64,000 bases of DNA, from positions 124,001 to 188,000 of the forward strand of contig NZ_BMWD01000003.1 of assembly GCF_014651055.1 (NCBI RefSeq), written 5' to 3'. Both the position numbers and the translations under genes were made by a program. The DNA is from Streptomyces fructofermentans. GTDB lineage: Bacteria; Actinomycetota; Actinomycetes; Streptomycetales; Streptomycetaceae. Position 1 is the stretch's first letter. Every line of letters starts with the position of its first letter. A model generated the notes under the pieces. It saw only the letters and a program-made list of their open reading frames with translations, did not search any database and was not told the DNA's origin. This document shows positions 36,060 to 44,091 of the stretch, piece after piece.

Positions 36060-36198
36060 CGGGCCATTGAACATCGGACCGCCGCGACGCGCCGCAGGGG
36101 GTCTCCCCGGTCGGCGGCCGGGCGCGGCGGGACCGGGCTGCGCACGGCCCGGTCCGCCCGGGGCTGGTCCCGGGAAGCTGCGGAACGGCCCGGGGCCG

Positions 36199-36741
36199 TC
36201 AGGAGGGTGCGGGCCGGAACACGGGGACGGCGGGGACCTGCCCGTGCCGCCCGCCTTCACCGCCCCCGCCGCGCGCCCCGCGTCCGGCGTACTCGTCGCT
36301 GCCGCCGCGCCCGTCGCTCCCGGTGCCCGCGCCCTGCGGGCCGTCCGGGGCGTCCGGGTCCACGCGGCGGAAGGCGACCAGCAGGTCCATCCCGACCCGC
36401 AGGGCCTCCGCCGGGCAGTCCACCACCTCGGTCATCATGCGCGGGCCCTCCGCGAGGTCCACGACGGCCGCGGTGTACGGCGTCCGCGACCCGAAGGGCG
36501 GCAGGTCGTTCCGGTGGACGACGGACCAGGTGTAGAGGGTCGCCCGGCCGCTCGCCCGCTCCCATGCCACGTCCTCGCTCCAGCAGCGCGGGCAGAACTC
36601 CCGCGGGTAGTGGTGGGCGCGCCCGCAGTCGCCGCACCGCCGGAGGAGCAGGTGCCCCTCGGCCGCCGCGGCCCAGTACGGACGGGTGAACGCGTCCGCC
36701 TCCGGCAGGTCGGCCCGGGCGCCCGGTGCCGCGCCGCCCAT
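36199..36741 (-). CDS. DUF35 OB-fold/zinc-ribbon protein
   Basis: A 180-residue protein with a zinc ribbon (CGDCGRAHHYPREFCPRC) and an OB-fold (GRATLYTWSVVHRNDLPPF, then YTAAVVDLAEGPRMMTEVV). A Gly/Arg-rich tail of about 45 residues follows. DUF35 proteins partner with thiolase-fold proteins. The free thiolase homologue at 30755 has no adjacent DUF35 and could use this one. Its ATG overlaps the stop codon of the DoxX gene by one base (TGATG), so it belongs to the operon under the operator at 37219. Confidence 0.88.
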   Translation of the reverse strand: MGGAAPGARADLPEADAFTRPYWAAAAEGHLLLRRCGDCGRAHHYPREFCPRCWSEDVAWERASGRATLYTWSVVHRNDLPPFGSRTPYTAAVVDLAEGPRMMTEVVDCPAEALRVGMDLLVAFRRVDPDAPDGPQGAGTGSDGRGGSDEYAGRGARGGGGEGGRHGQVPAVPVFRPAPS

Positions 36742-37190
36742 CAGAACCACCCGAGGGCGCCGTCGAGGGACCATGTCTGCCACGACATCGCGAACAGGGC
36801 CACCAGGGAGATCAGCGCCATCATGGCGTTCTGCCCCTGCTCGGCCCAGTCGTGGATCATCAGCACGAGGTACAGCAGGTTGAGCAGCAGCCCGCAGGCC
36901 AGGGCCACCGGGGTCAGGAAGCCGAAAACGAGGCCCAGGCCCAGGGCGAGTTCCGCGTACACCACGACGTACGCCATCGCCCTCGGCCTCGGCGCGACGA
37001 CGGCGTCGAAGCCGCGGCGCACGGCACTCCACCGGTGCTTCGCCGCGACGTCCGCCGCCCAGGCGATCCCGGTGCCGCGCTCGAACCAGCCCTTCCTGTC
37101 CTTGTGCCGCCAGCTCTCCAGCCACCACAGCCCGAGGCCGATGCGGAGCACGGCGACCCACTCCGCCCCGGTGAGCCAGATCGTGTCCAT
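36741..37190 (-). CDS. DoxX-family membrane protein
   Basis: A 149-residue membrane protein with about four hydrophobic helices (AEWVAVLRIGLGLWWLES, AYVVVYAELALGLGLVFGFL, ALACGLLLNLLYLVLMI, MALISLVALFAMSW). The LRIxLGxxWLxxGxxK-like opening and the central PVA region fit DoxX, which in other bacteria accompanies redox enzymes or thiosulfate:quinone oxidoreductase. The ATG at 37190 is chosen, with GGAGGG about eleven bases upstream; a GTG at 37217 in frame would touch the operator. It is the first gene of a two-gene operon with a DUF35 protein. Confidence 0.82.
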   Translation of the reverse strand: MDTIWLTGAEWVAVLRIGLGLWWLESWRHKDRKGWFERGTGIAWAADVAAKHRWSAVRRGFDAVVAPRPRAMAYVVVYAELALGLGLVFGFLTPVALACGLLLNLLYLVLMIHDWAEQGQNAMMALISLVALFAMSWQTWSLDGALGWF

Positions 37191-37218
37191 GGCCTCACAC
37201 ACCCTCCGCAGCACCACA

Positions 37219-37235
37219 TCTGACGGTACGTCAGT
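37219..37235. promoter_or_regulatory. Operator palindrome (site 9)
   Basis: TCTGACGGTACGTCAGT matches 13 of 14 specified positions. It lies 29 bases before the DoxX start codon. Confidence 0.8.
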
Positions 37236-37456
37236 TCAGCGCACGGGGCGCGGTCGCGCAAGAGGCCCGTACCGCCGCCGGCCGGAGTGCGCGCCGTCCG
37301 CCGCGGATGCCCCGCGCCCGCGGCGCGCCCGGAACACCCGCGCACCGCCCTCGCGCGGGCGGCCTACGACACGGGGCCCACACGACACCCCTGCAGGCGT
37401 GATCAATTCGCAACCGATTCCGGGCTTGACTGAGACCCATCAAATGACGGCGCGCA

Positions 37457-37462
37457 TACGCT
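37457..37462 (+). promoter_or_regulatory. Candidate -10 box of the monooxygenase gene
   Basis: TACGCT is followed by seven bases and the ATG at 37470, consistent with a leaderless transcript. A TTGACT at 37426 is too far upstream to be its -35 box. Confidence 0.45.
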
Positions 37463-37469
37463 CGGGCTC

Positions 37470-38684
37470 ATGGCCGACTCTCCCGACCCGACAGCTTCCG
37501 CGACCGCGCCCGCACCCGCGCCGCAGGACCGCCCCGTGTACGTCATCGGCGGCGGCCCCGGCGGCCTCGCGGCGGCGTACGCGCTGCGCGCCCGGGGGGT
37601 CCGGGCCGTCGTCCTCGAGAAGTCCGACCGGGTCGGGGCCTCCTGGCGGGGGCACTACGACCGGCTGCACCTGCACACCACGCGGCGGCTCTCCGGGCTG
37701 CCCGGACTGCCGATGCCGCGCGCCTTCGGGCGCTGGGTCTCGCGCGACAACGTGGTGCGGTACCTGGAGAAGTACGCCGAGCACCACGAGCTGGAGATCG
37801 TCACGGGTGTCGAGGTCTCCCGCGTGGAGCGCTCGGCCGACGGCGGCGGCTGGCTGCTGCACGCCACCGGCGGCCGCGAGCTGGCCGGCAGCGCGGTCGT
37901 CGTCGCCACGGGGTACAACCACACCCCGCGCCTGCCGGAGTGGCCGGGCCGCGAGGCGTACCGGGGCGAACTGCTGCACGCCGGCGAGTACCGCAACCCG
38001 GCCCCCTACGTCGGCCGGGACGTCCTCGTCGTCGGCGTCGGCAACACCGGCGCCGAGATCGCCGTCGACCTCGTCGAGGGCGGGGCCGCGCGCGTACGGC
38101 TGTCGGTGCGGACCGCTCCGCACATCGTGCGGCGTTCGACGGCCGGCTGGGCGGCGCAGTTCACCGGCATCGCCTGCCGCCGACTGCCGGTCGGGCTCGT
38201 CGACCGGATGGCCCGCCCGCTGGCCAGGATCAGCGTGCCGGACCTGTCGGCCCAGGGGCTGCCCCGGCCGGCCACCGGCCTCTACTCGCGGGTGACCGAG
38301 GGAGCCATCCCCGTGCAGGACGTCGGACTCGTCGACGCCGTCCGCAAGGGACGGGTCGAGATCGTGTCCGCCGTCGACGGCTTCGAGGACGGCAAGGTCG
38401 CCCTCGCGAACGGCGACCGCGTGGACCCCGACGCCGTGATCGCCGCGACCGGTTACCGGCGCGCGCTGGAGGACGTCGTGGGCCACCTCGGAGTCCTGGA
38501 CGGCCGCGGACGCCCGGTCGTGCACGGCGCCCGCACCCCGAAGGACGCCCCGGGCCTGTACTTCACCGGTTTCACCAACCCCATCAGCGGCATGTTCCGC
38601 GAACTGGCCCTCGACGCCGAGAAGATAGCGAAGGCCGTGGCACGCGACGCGGACCGCAGGCTCCCGTCCCGCCTGCCGCGCTGA
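37470..38684 (+). CDS. Flavin-containing monooxygenase-like protein
   Basis: A 404-residue FAD/NAD(P)H protein. The FAD loop VIGGGPGGLAAAYALR (Gly27-Gly32) and the NADPH loop VVGVGNTGAEIAVDL (about 187-201) flank YRGELLHAGEY (164-174). This matches the FMO/Baeyer-Villiger signature FxGxxxHxxxY with Tyr in place of the first Phe. ATGYRRALEDVV and FTGFTNPISGMFREL complete the fold. It would oxygenate a ketone, amine or sulfide. It has its own promoter and no operator palindrome directly upstream, though the DoxX operator lies in the same divergent gap. The substrate is unknown. Confidence 0.88.
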   Translation: MADSPDPTASATAPAPAPQDRPVYVIGGGPGGLAAAYALRARGVRAVVLEKSDRVGASWRGHYDRLHLHTTRRLSGLPGLPMPRAFGRWVSRDNVVRYLEKYAEHHELEIVTGVEVSRVERSADGGGWLLHATGGRELAGSAVVVATGYNHTPRLPEWPGREAYRGELLHAGEYRNPAPYVGRDVLVVGVGNTGAEIAVDLVEGGAARVRLSVRTAPHIVRRSTAGWAAQFTGIACRRLPVGLVDRMARPLARISVPDLSAQGLPRPATGLYSRVTEGAIPVQDVGLVDAVRKGRVEIVSAVDGFEDGKVALANGDRVDPDAVIAATGYRRALEDVVGHLGVLDGRGRPVVHGARTPKDAPGLYFTGFTNPISGMFRELALDAEKIAKAVARDADRRLPSRLPR

Positions 38685-38938
38685 CCGGACCCGCACCCGC
38701 ACGCACAGGCGCGACGGACCGGCCGCGCACATCCGGCCGGTCCCCTGCGCGCCCCCGACCCCACGCCCCCGGCACGCGCCCGCACGAGAATCGGGCCGTA
38801 CGGCACCGCACGTCCCGGTACGGCGACGGGGCGCACCGGGCCGCCGGTGGACGGGCGGCCCCGTCCGGGCGTTCCCCTGGGCGCCGCCGCGGGTACCACT
38901 CCTGTGCCCGCCCCGAGTTCTTTGCGTGCACACCAGTT

Positions 38939-38955
38939 CCTGACGCGGCGTCAGT
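38939..38955. promoter_or_regulatory. Operator palindrome (site 10)
   Basis: CCTGACGCGGCGTCAGT matches 12 of 14 specified positions. It lies upstream of the ADP-forming ligase, with its centre 24 bp from that of site 11. Confidence 0.75.
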
Positions 38956-38962
38956 TCAGTAA

Positions 38963-38979
38963 TCTGACAGTGCGTCAGT
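38963..38979. promoter_or_regulatory. Operator palindrome (site 11)
   Basis: TCTGACAGTGCGTCAGT matches 12 of 14 specified positions. It is 31 bases before the start codon of the ligase at 39011. Confidence 0.75.
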
Positions 38980-39010
38980 TATTGGCAGCCAATCAGGAGC
39001 GGGCGGACCG

Positions 39011-41236
39011 ATGCTTGGATCAACCCACGGCACCCTCACCACCGACTCCCGCCGGGCCCGCGTCATCGCCTGCGGTGAGCAACCGGCTCCTGCCGTGCAC
39101 GGCAGGCCCGCCGAAGCCGACGACCTCGACGTCAGCGGGCGGCCGCTGTACGCCACCGTCCCCGATCTGGACCGCTTCTTCCGCCCCGAATCGGTGGCCG
39201 TCGTCGGCGCCTCGGACGCCGAGGGACGGCCCAACACCGGCATCACCCGGCAGTTGCTCGCCTGGGCCGAACGCGTGGGCGCCCGCATCCATCCGGTGCA
39301 CCCGACCAGGGAGGCCGTCTTCGGCATCCCCTGCGTCGCCTCCGTGGCCGACCTCCCCGAGCAGGTCGACCTGGCCGTGCTGCTGGTCGCCGACCCGCTG
39401 CCCGTGGTCGAGGAACTCGCCGAGTCCAAGGTGAGGTTCGCGGTGGCGTTCGCCTCGGGGTTCGCCGAGACGGGGGTGCGGGGGGCCGCCGCGCAGGCCC
39501 GGCTCGCCGCCGCGGTGGAGCGCTCGGGGCTGCGGCTGCTGGGGCCGAACACGAACCTGAACGCCTTCGAGGAGTTCCGCGAGGACCTGCCGGGCCCGGC
39601 CATCGCCCTGATCACCCAGTCCGGCCACCAGGGCCGGCCGGTCTTCACCATGCAGGAACTGGGCGTACGCCTCTCGCACTGGGCCCCCACCGGCAACGAG
39701 GCCGACCTGGAGACCGCCGACTTCATCTCCTACTTCGCCGAGCGGCCCGAGGTCGGTGCCATCGCCTGCTACGTGGAAGGGCTGAAGGACGGCCGGTCCT
39801 TCCTGCTCGCGGCGGACCGGGCCGCCCGGCGCGGGGTGCCGGTCGTCGCCGTCAAGGTCGGCCGCACGGAGACCGGCGCCCGGACGGCCGCCTCCCACAC
39901 GGGCAAGCTCACCGGGGCCGACGCGGTCGTGGACGCGGCGATGCGGCAGTACGGCGTGATCCGCGTCGACGGACTCGACGAACTCCAGGACACGGCGGCC
40001 CTGCTGGCCCGGGCGCGGCCCCCCGCCGCGGACGGTGTCGTCGTCTACTCGATCTCCGGCGGCACGGGCGCGCACTTCTCGGACCTCGCGACCGAGGCCG
40101 GGCTGCGGCTGCCCCGGCTGTCGGACGCCAAGCAGGCCGAACTGCACCAGTGGATACCGGAGTACCTGGACGTCGCCAACCCCGTCGACAACGGCGGCCA
40201 CCCGGTCGGCGACTGGCGCGGGCGCAGGATCATCGACGCGATCCTCGCGGACCCCTCGGTCGGCGTGCTGATCTGCCCCATCACGGGCCCCTTCCCGCCG
40301 ATGAGCGACCGGCTGGCGCAGGACCTGGTGGACGCGGCGGAGCGGACGGACAAACTGGTGTGCGTGGTCTGGGGGTCGCCGCTCGGCACGGAGTCCGCGT
40401 ACCGCGACACCCTGCTCGGCTCCTCGCGGGTCGCCACGTTCCGCACCTTCGCGAACTGCATCACGGCGGTGCGCGCCCACCTGGACCACGCCCGGTTCAC
40501 CGCCGGCTACCGCTCCCCCTTCGACGAGGCGCCGCGCACGGCCTCGCCGTCCTACCGCAAGGCCGAGGCCCTGATGCGGCCGGGCAGGCAGCTCAGCGAG
40601 CACGCGGCGAAGCAACTGCTGCGCGCGTACGGGATCCGGGTGCCGCGCGAGCAGTTGGTGACCAGCGCGGCGGCGTCCGTCCGCGCGGCGGGACTCGTCG
40701 GCTACCCCGTCGTGATGAAGGCCTCCGGCGCGCAGCTCGCCCACAAGACGGAACTCGGCCTGGTGAGGGTCGGCCTCACCTCCGCCAGCCAGGTCAGGGA
40801 CACCTACCGGGAGTTGACCGACATCGCCCGCTACGAGGACGTGCGGCTGGACGGCGTCCTGGTGTGCCAGATGGTCGAGCCCGGCGTCGAGATGGTCGTG
40901 GGCGTCACGCACGACGCGCTGTTCGGACCCACCGTGACGGTCGGCCTGGGCGGAGTCCTCGTCGAGGTGCTGCGGGACACGGCCGTACGGGTGCCCCCGT
41001 TCGGCGAGGACCAGGCGCGCGGCATGCTCGACGAACTGCGCGGGCGCGCCCTCCTCGACGGTGTGCGCCGCCGGCCCCCGGCCGACCTGGACGCCCTCGT
41101 GGAGGTCGTGCTCCGGGTGCAGCGCATGGCCCTCGAACTCGACGGCGAACTCGCCGAGCTGGACATCAACCCGCTGATGGTGCTCCCCCGGGGTCAGGGG
41201 GCGGTCGCCCTGGACGCCCTGGCGGTGTGCCGCTGA
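39011..41236 (+). CDS. ADP-forming acyl-CoA synthetase (fused CoA-binding and ATP-grasp)
   Basis: A 741-residue acyl-CoA synthetase of the NDP-forming type, which makes acyl-CoA with ATP to ADP through a phosphohistidine. The N-terminal CoA-binding Rossmann domain shows VAVVGASDAEGRPNTG (about residue 60). The succinyl-CoA-ligase-like middle has ALITQSGHQGRPVFTMQELG and VKVGRTETGARTAASHTGKL. The C-terminal ATP-grasp part starts near residue 510 (SEHAAKQLLRAYGIRVPREQ) and includes YPVVMKASGAQLAHKTELG. It chemically complements the two AMP-forming ligases of the regulon. An enoyl-CoA hydratase gene follows. Confidence 0.92.
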   Translation: MLGSTHGTLTTDSRRARVIACGEQPAPAVHGRPAEADDLDVSGRPLYATVPDLDRFFRPESVAVVGASDAEGRPNTGITRQLLAWAERVGARIHPVHPTREAVFGIPCVASVADLPEQVDLAVLLVADPLPVVEELAESKVRFAVAFASGFAETGVRGAAAQARLAAAVERSGLRLLGPNTNLNAFEEFREDLPGPAIALITQSGHQGRPVFTMQELGVRLSHWAPTGNEADLETADFISYFAERPEVGAIACYVEGLKDGRSFLLAADRAARRGVPVVAVKVGRTETGARTAASHTGKLTGADAVVDAAMRQYGVIRVDGLDELQDTAALLARARPPAADGVVVYSISGGTGAHFSDLATEAGLRLPRLSDAKQAELHQWIPEYLDVANPVDNGGHPVGDWRGRRIIDAILADPSVGVLICPITGPFPPMSDRLAQDLVDAAERTDKLVCVVWGSPLGTESAYRDTLLGSSRVATFRTFANCITAVRAHLDHARFTAGYRSPFDEAPRTASPSYRKAEALMRPGRQLSEHAAKQLLRAYGIRVPREQLVTSAAASVRAAGLVGYPVVMKASGAQLAHKTELGLVRVGLTSASQVRDTYRELTDIARYEDVRLDGVLVCQMVEPGVEMVVGVTHDALFGPTVTVGLGGVLVEVLRDTAVRVPPFGEDQARGMLDELRGRALLDGVRRRPPADLDALVEVVLRVQRMALELDGELAELDINPLMVLPRGQGAVALDALAVCR

Positions 41237-41358
41237 CCCGCGTGTGCCGTCCGGCGGCGGGGCGGGGTCCGACCCGCGCGACCCGCCTCCGGGCGCCCGG
41301 GCCCGAACGCCTCCCGCGCCCCGAGGGCGCGGCCGACCGCACGAAACGGAGCCCTCCC

Positions 41359-42165
41359 GTGCCCGACACCCCGGACCCGCAGCCCCCGGTGCTCCACACC
41401 GTGGACGGCAACGTCTCCTGGATCACCCTGAACCGCCCCGAGGCCATGAACGCGCTGACTCCGGGCCAGCGGGACCACCTGATCGAACTCTTCGACGCGG
41501 CCTCCGCCGACCACGGCGTGCGTGCCGTCGTGCTCACGGCGACGGGACGCGGCTTCTGCGCCGGCGCGGACCTGCGGGGCGGCCCGGAAGCGGGCGAGCG
41601 CGTCGCCGGGGACGTCGCCCGGCTCGTCCGCCTCGGCGCACAGCGCCTGATCACCGCCGTCCTCGACTGCGAGAAGCCGGTGGTCGCCGCCGTCAACGGC
41701 ACGGCGGCGGGCATCGGCGCCCATCTCGCGTACGCCTGCGACCTGGTCCTCGCGGCAGACTCGGCGAGGTTCATCGAGGTGTTCGTCCGCCGGGGGCTGG
41801 TCCCGGACGGCGGAGGCGCCTATCTGCTGCCCCGGCTGGTCGGTCCGCGGCGGGCGAAGGAGCTGATGTTCTTCGGCGACGCGCTGACCGCCGCGGACGC
41901 GGAACGCCTGGGGCTCGTCAACCGCGTCGTACCGGACGACGAGTTGGAGAAGACGGCCCGCTCCTGGGCCGAGCGTCTCGCCGCCGGCCCGACCCGTTCC
42001 CTCGCCCTCACCAAGCAGCTCGTGAACGCGTCCCTGGACACCGACCGCGCCACCGCCCTGGCCGCCGAGGCCGCCGCGCAGGAGATCACCATGACGACGG
42101 CGGACGCGCGGGACGGGGTGCGGGCCTTCGTCGAACGCCGGGCACCCGGATTCCACGGCCGCTGA
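41359..42165 (+). CDS. Enoyl-CoA hydratase/isomerase family protein
   Basis: A 268-residue crotonase-fold enzyme. WITLNRPEAMNALTPGQRDH, GRGFCAGADLRGG (first oxyanion loop) and AAVNGTAAGIGAHLAYACDL are seen. FVRRGLVPDGGGAYLLPRLV carries the usual loop with Asp in the second acid position, as in hydratase or isomerase members such as PaaG/PaaB. The GTG at 41359 has ACGGAG about nine bases before it. It follows the ADP-forming ligase by 122 bases and is probably co-transcribed under sites 10 and 11. Confidence 0.92.
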   Translation: MPDTPDPQPPVLHTVDGNVSWITLNRPEAMNALTPGQRDHLIELFDAASADHGVRAVVLTATGRGFCAGADLRGGPEAGERVAGDVARLVRLGAQRLITAVLDCEKPVVAAVNGTAAGIGAHLAYACDLVLAADSARFIEVFVRRGLVPDGGGAYLLPRLVGPRRAKELMFFGDALTAADAERLGLVNRVVPDDELEKTARSWAERLAAGPTRSLALTKQLVNASLDTDRATALAAEAAAQEITMTTADARDGVRAFVERRAPGFHGR

Positions 42166-42192
42166 ACCGCGCTCCCGGCGGGTCCGGCCGGC

Positions 42193-43173
42193 TCAGCGCC
42201 GGGTCAGCGTCCGCAGGTCCCCCGCGTCGGGGTCGCCGAACAGGACGAACAGTTCGGGACTCCCCCGCGTGCCGCCGATCGTCCAGAACGTGTCGTCGCC
42301 GCACGGCCCCGCGGGTTCGAGGAGGACCCCGTCCCGTTCCTCGGGACCCTCTACCAGGTACGAGTCGTACTCGCCGTCGCGGTCCAGGCGCCAGGTCCCC
42401 TCGCCGTCGCACCGCACGAAGTCGCGCCCGGGGGACTCCGCCCCGGTCTGCGAAGGAAGGTTCTCGAACCGCGCCCGGCCGTCCGCGCCCAGGCGCAGCA
42501 CGGCCCCGCCCCCGCCCCGCCACTCGGCCGTGAGCCGGTGCTCGGACAGGGTGGGCGGCTCGTACATCCGGAGGACCCCGGTGGCGTACCCCGCCCAGGT
42601 GACGGGGACCGCGAGGACGGCCGCGGCGAGGGTGACGAGCGGCGAGCGGAACCAGACGCCCCAGGCGCTCAGGGCCCGCCCGGGTGTCGGCGCGCGCCTG
42701 CGGACGTGGACCACTCCGAGCGCGGCCAGGGCGGCCGAGCACCCGAGCAGCAGCACCCACACCGGGTGGGGAACACCGGTGACCGCCGCCGCCGGAACCG
42801 CCCAGAACGCGCCGAGGCCCATGACCGGCAGGAGCCGCCACAGCCACTCGGGCCCGCGGAACCGCCGGGCGAGGAAGTGTCCCGCGCCGACCGCGGGCAG
42901 GGTGTGCGCGACGGCCTGGACCAGTCCCAGGAAGGCGAAGACGGGGGGCGAGAAGACCATCACGCACAAGTAGCCGAGGGCGGCGAGCCCGCCGCCGTAG
43001 CCGATCCCGTACGAGTCGCCGCTGTCGGAAACCACCGACAGGAGGACGTACGTGACGACGGGCAGCTGCGCCGCTCCGACGGCGGCGGCCGCGTTGACGT
43101 CGGCCCCGCTCCACCCGGCACCGCCCCGCGGGCGTCCCTCCGTGCCCACCGGTCCCGTGTCCACCCACCCCAT
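42193..43173 (-). CDS. Polytopic membrane protein with C-terminal soluble domain, unknown function
   Basis: About 326 residues. Six or so hydrophobic segments occupy residues 25-220 (VVTYVLLSVVSDSGDSYGIG, LCVMVFSPPVFAFLGLVQAV, LLPVMGLGAFWAVPAAAV, WVLLLGCSAALAALGVVH, LVTLAAAVLAVPVTWAGYA). A soluble C-terminal domain follows (LTAEWRGGGGAVLRLGADGR, then GEGTWRLDRDGEYDSYLV and DDTFWTIGGTRGSPELFVLF), resembling streptomycete membrane proteins with a lipocalin-like output domain. I do not recognise the family. The ATG at 43185 is an alternative start. Confidence 0.65.
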   Translation of the reverse strand: MGWVDTGPVGTEGRPRGGAGWSGADVNAAAAVGAAQLPVVTYVLLSVVSDSGDSYGIGYGGGLAALGYLCVMVFSPPVFAFLGLVQAVAHTLPAVGAGHFLARRFRGPEWLWRLLPVMGLGAFWAVPAAAVTGVPHPVWVLLLGCSAALAALGVVHVRRRAPTPGRALSAWGVWFRSPLVTLAAAVLAVPVTWAGYATGVLRMYEPPTLSEHRLTAEWRGGGGAVLRLGADGRARFENLPSQTGAESPGRDFVRCDGEGTWRLDRDGEYDSYLVEGPEERDGVLLEPAGPCGDDTFWTIGGTRGSPELFVLFGDPDAGDLRTLTRR

Positions 43174-43235
43174 GGCCCGCAACATACTCCGGGGCCCGCG
43201 GGGCCTTCGAAGCAGGTCCCGGCCACCCCTTCCCA

Positions 43236-43252
43236 TCTGACGACCCGTCAGC
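43236..43252. promoter_or_regulatory. Operator palindrome (site 12)
   Basis: TCTGACGACCCGTCAGC matches 13 of 14 specified positions. It is 13 bases before the start codon of the flavin reductase at 43265. Confidence 0.8.
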
Positions 43253-43264
43253 TTCAATGGCGGT

Positions 43265-43912
43265 GTGATGGGACACGCAGGGATGGCCGCCGCGGCCGTC
43301 CGCTACCTGAGGTCGGCCGGGGCCCCGGAAGCCGGGGGCACCGTCGAACCGCTGCCGCGCCCGGACCTGCGGGCGGTGGGCGACGACGAACGCGCCCCGG
43401 TCGACCCGCTCGAGTTCCGGCGCGTCCTCGGGCACTTCGCGACGGGCGTGACGGTCGTGACGGCCCCCGCGGTGGAATCCGGGAACGCCCGTGACGGCGG
43501 CACGTTCCCCGCCGGACCCGCGGGTTTCGCCTGCCAGTCCTTCTGCTCCCTGTCCCTCGATCCGCCGCTGATCGCGTTCATGGTCGCCCGTACGTCCACC
43601 ACCTGGCCGCGCATCGCCCGCGCCGGCGTCTTCTGCGTGAACGTCCTGGGCGCGCACCAGGGGGACCTGTGCCGGGGGTTCGCGGTCAGCGGTTCGGACA
43701 AGTTCGCCGGCGTCGCCCACGAACCGTCCCCCGTCTCCGGCTCACCGCGGCTCGCGGGGGCCACCGCCTGGATCGACTGCGCGATCCACGCCGTCCACAC
43801 GGGCGGCGACCATCTGATCGTGGTGGGCCGGGTGGAGGCCTTCGGCGCCTCCGGCGGCGACGACGCGCCCCTGCTGTTCCACCGGGGGCGGTTCGGCCGC
43901 TTCACGGGCTGA
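43265..43912 (+). CDS. Flavin reductase family protein
   Basis: A 215-residue flavin-reductase-domain protein of the HpaC/HsaB type. The conserved opening is PLEFRRVLGHFATGVTVVTA (about residues 48-67). GFACQSFCSLSLDPPLIAFM and AGVFCVNVLGAHQGDLCRGF follow, and LIVVGRVEAFG closes the barrel. Such enzymes supply reduced FMN or FAD to a partner oxygenase. An operator lies 13 bases upstream. Candidate partners in the regulon are the LLM-class proteins. GTG 43265 and ATG 43268 are both possible starts; no ribosome binding site is evident. The first 45 residues are not part of the domain. Confidence 0.88.
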   Translation: MMGHAGMAAAAVRYLRSAGAPEAGGTVEPLPRPDLRAVGDDERAPVDPLEFRRVLGHFATGVTVVTAPAVESGNARDGGTFPAGPAGFACQSFCSLSLDPPLIAFMVARTSTTWPRIARAGVFCVNVLGAHQGDLCRGFAVSGSDKFAGVAHEPSPVSGSPRLAGATAWIDCAIHAVHTGGDHLIVVGRVEAFGASGGDDAPLLFHRGRFGRFTG

Positions 43913-44091
43913 CCGCCGGCCGCGAGGACACCCGGCCGCGCGGGTGTCGGCCGGTCCGTGGAGCGGCCGGGCACCGGCCGCCCCCATCAACGGGACCCCA
44001 CGTCCGTACCAGGGAAGGGCCGCCCCCGGAAACGACGGTTCCCCCTGCCGGCCGGGCCCGTTCGACGGGCGGCCCGCCCGTCGGGATCGGG

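Larger units (their letters stand above)
38685..39010. other. Intergenic region with two operators
   Basis: A 326-bp gap ahead of the ADP-forming ligase. The first 230 bases are GC-rich without recognisable features. The two operator palindromes listed separately lie in the last 75 bases. Confidence 0.5.
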
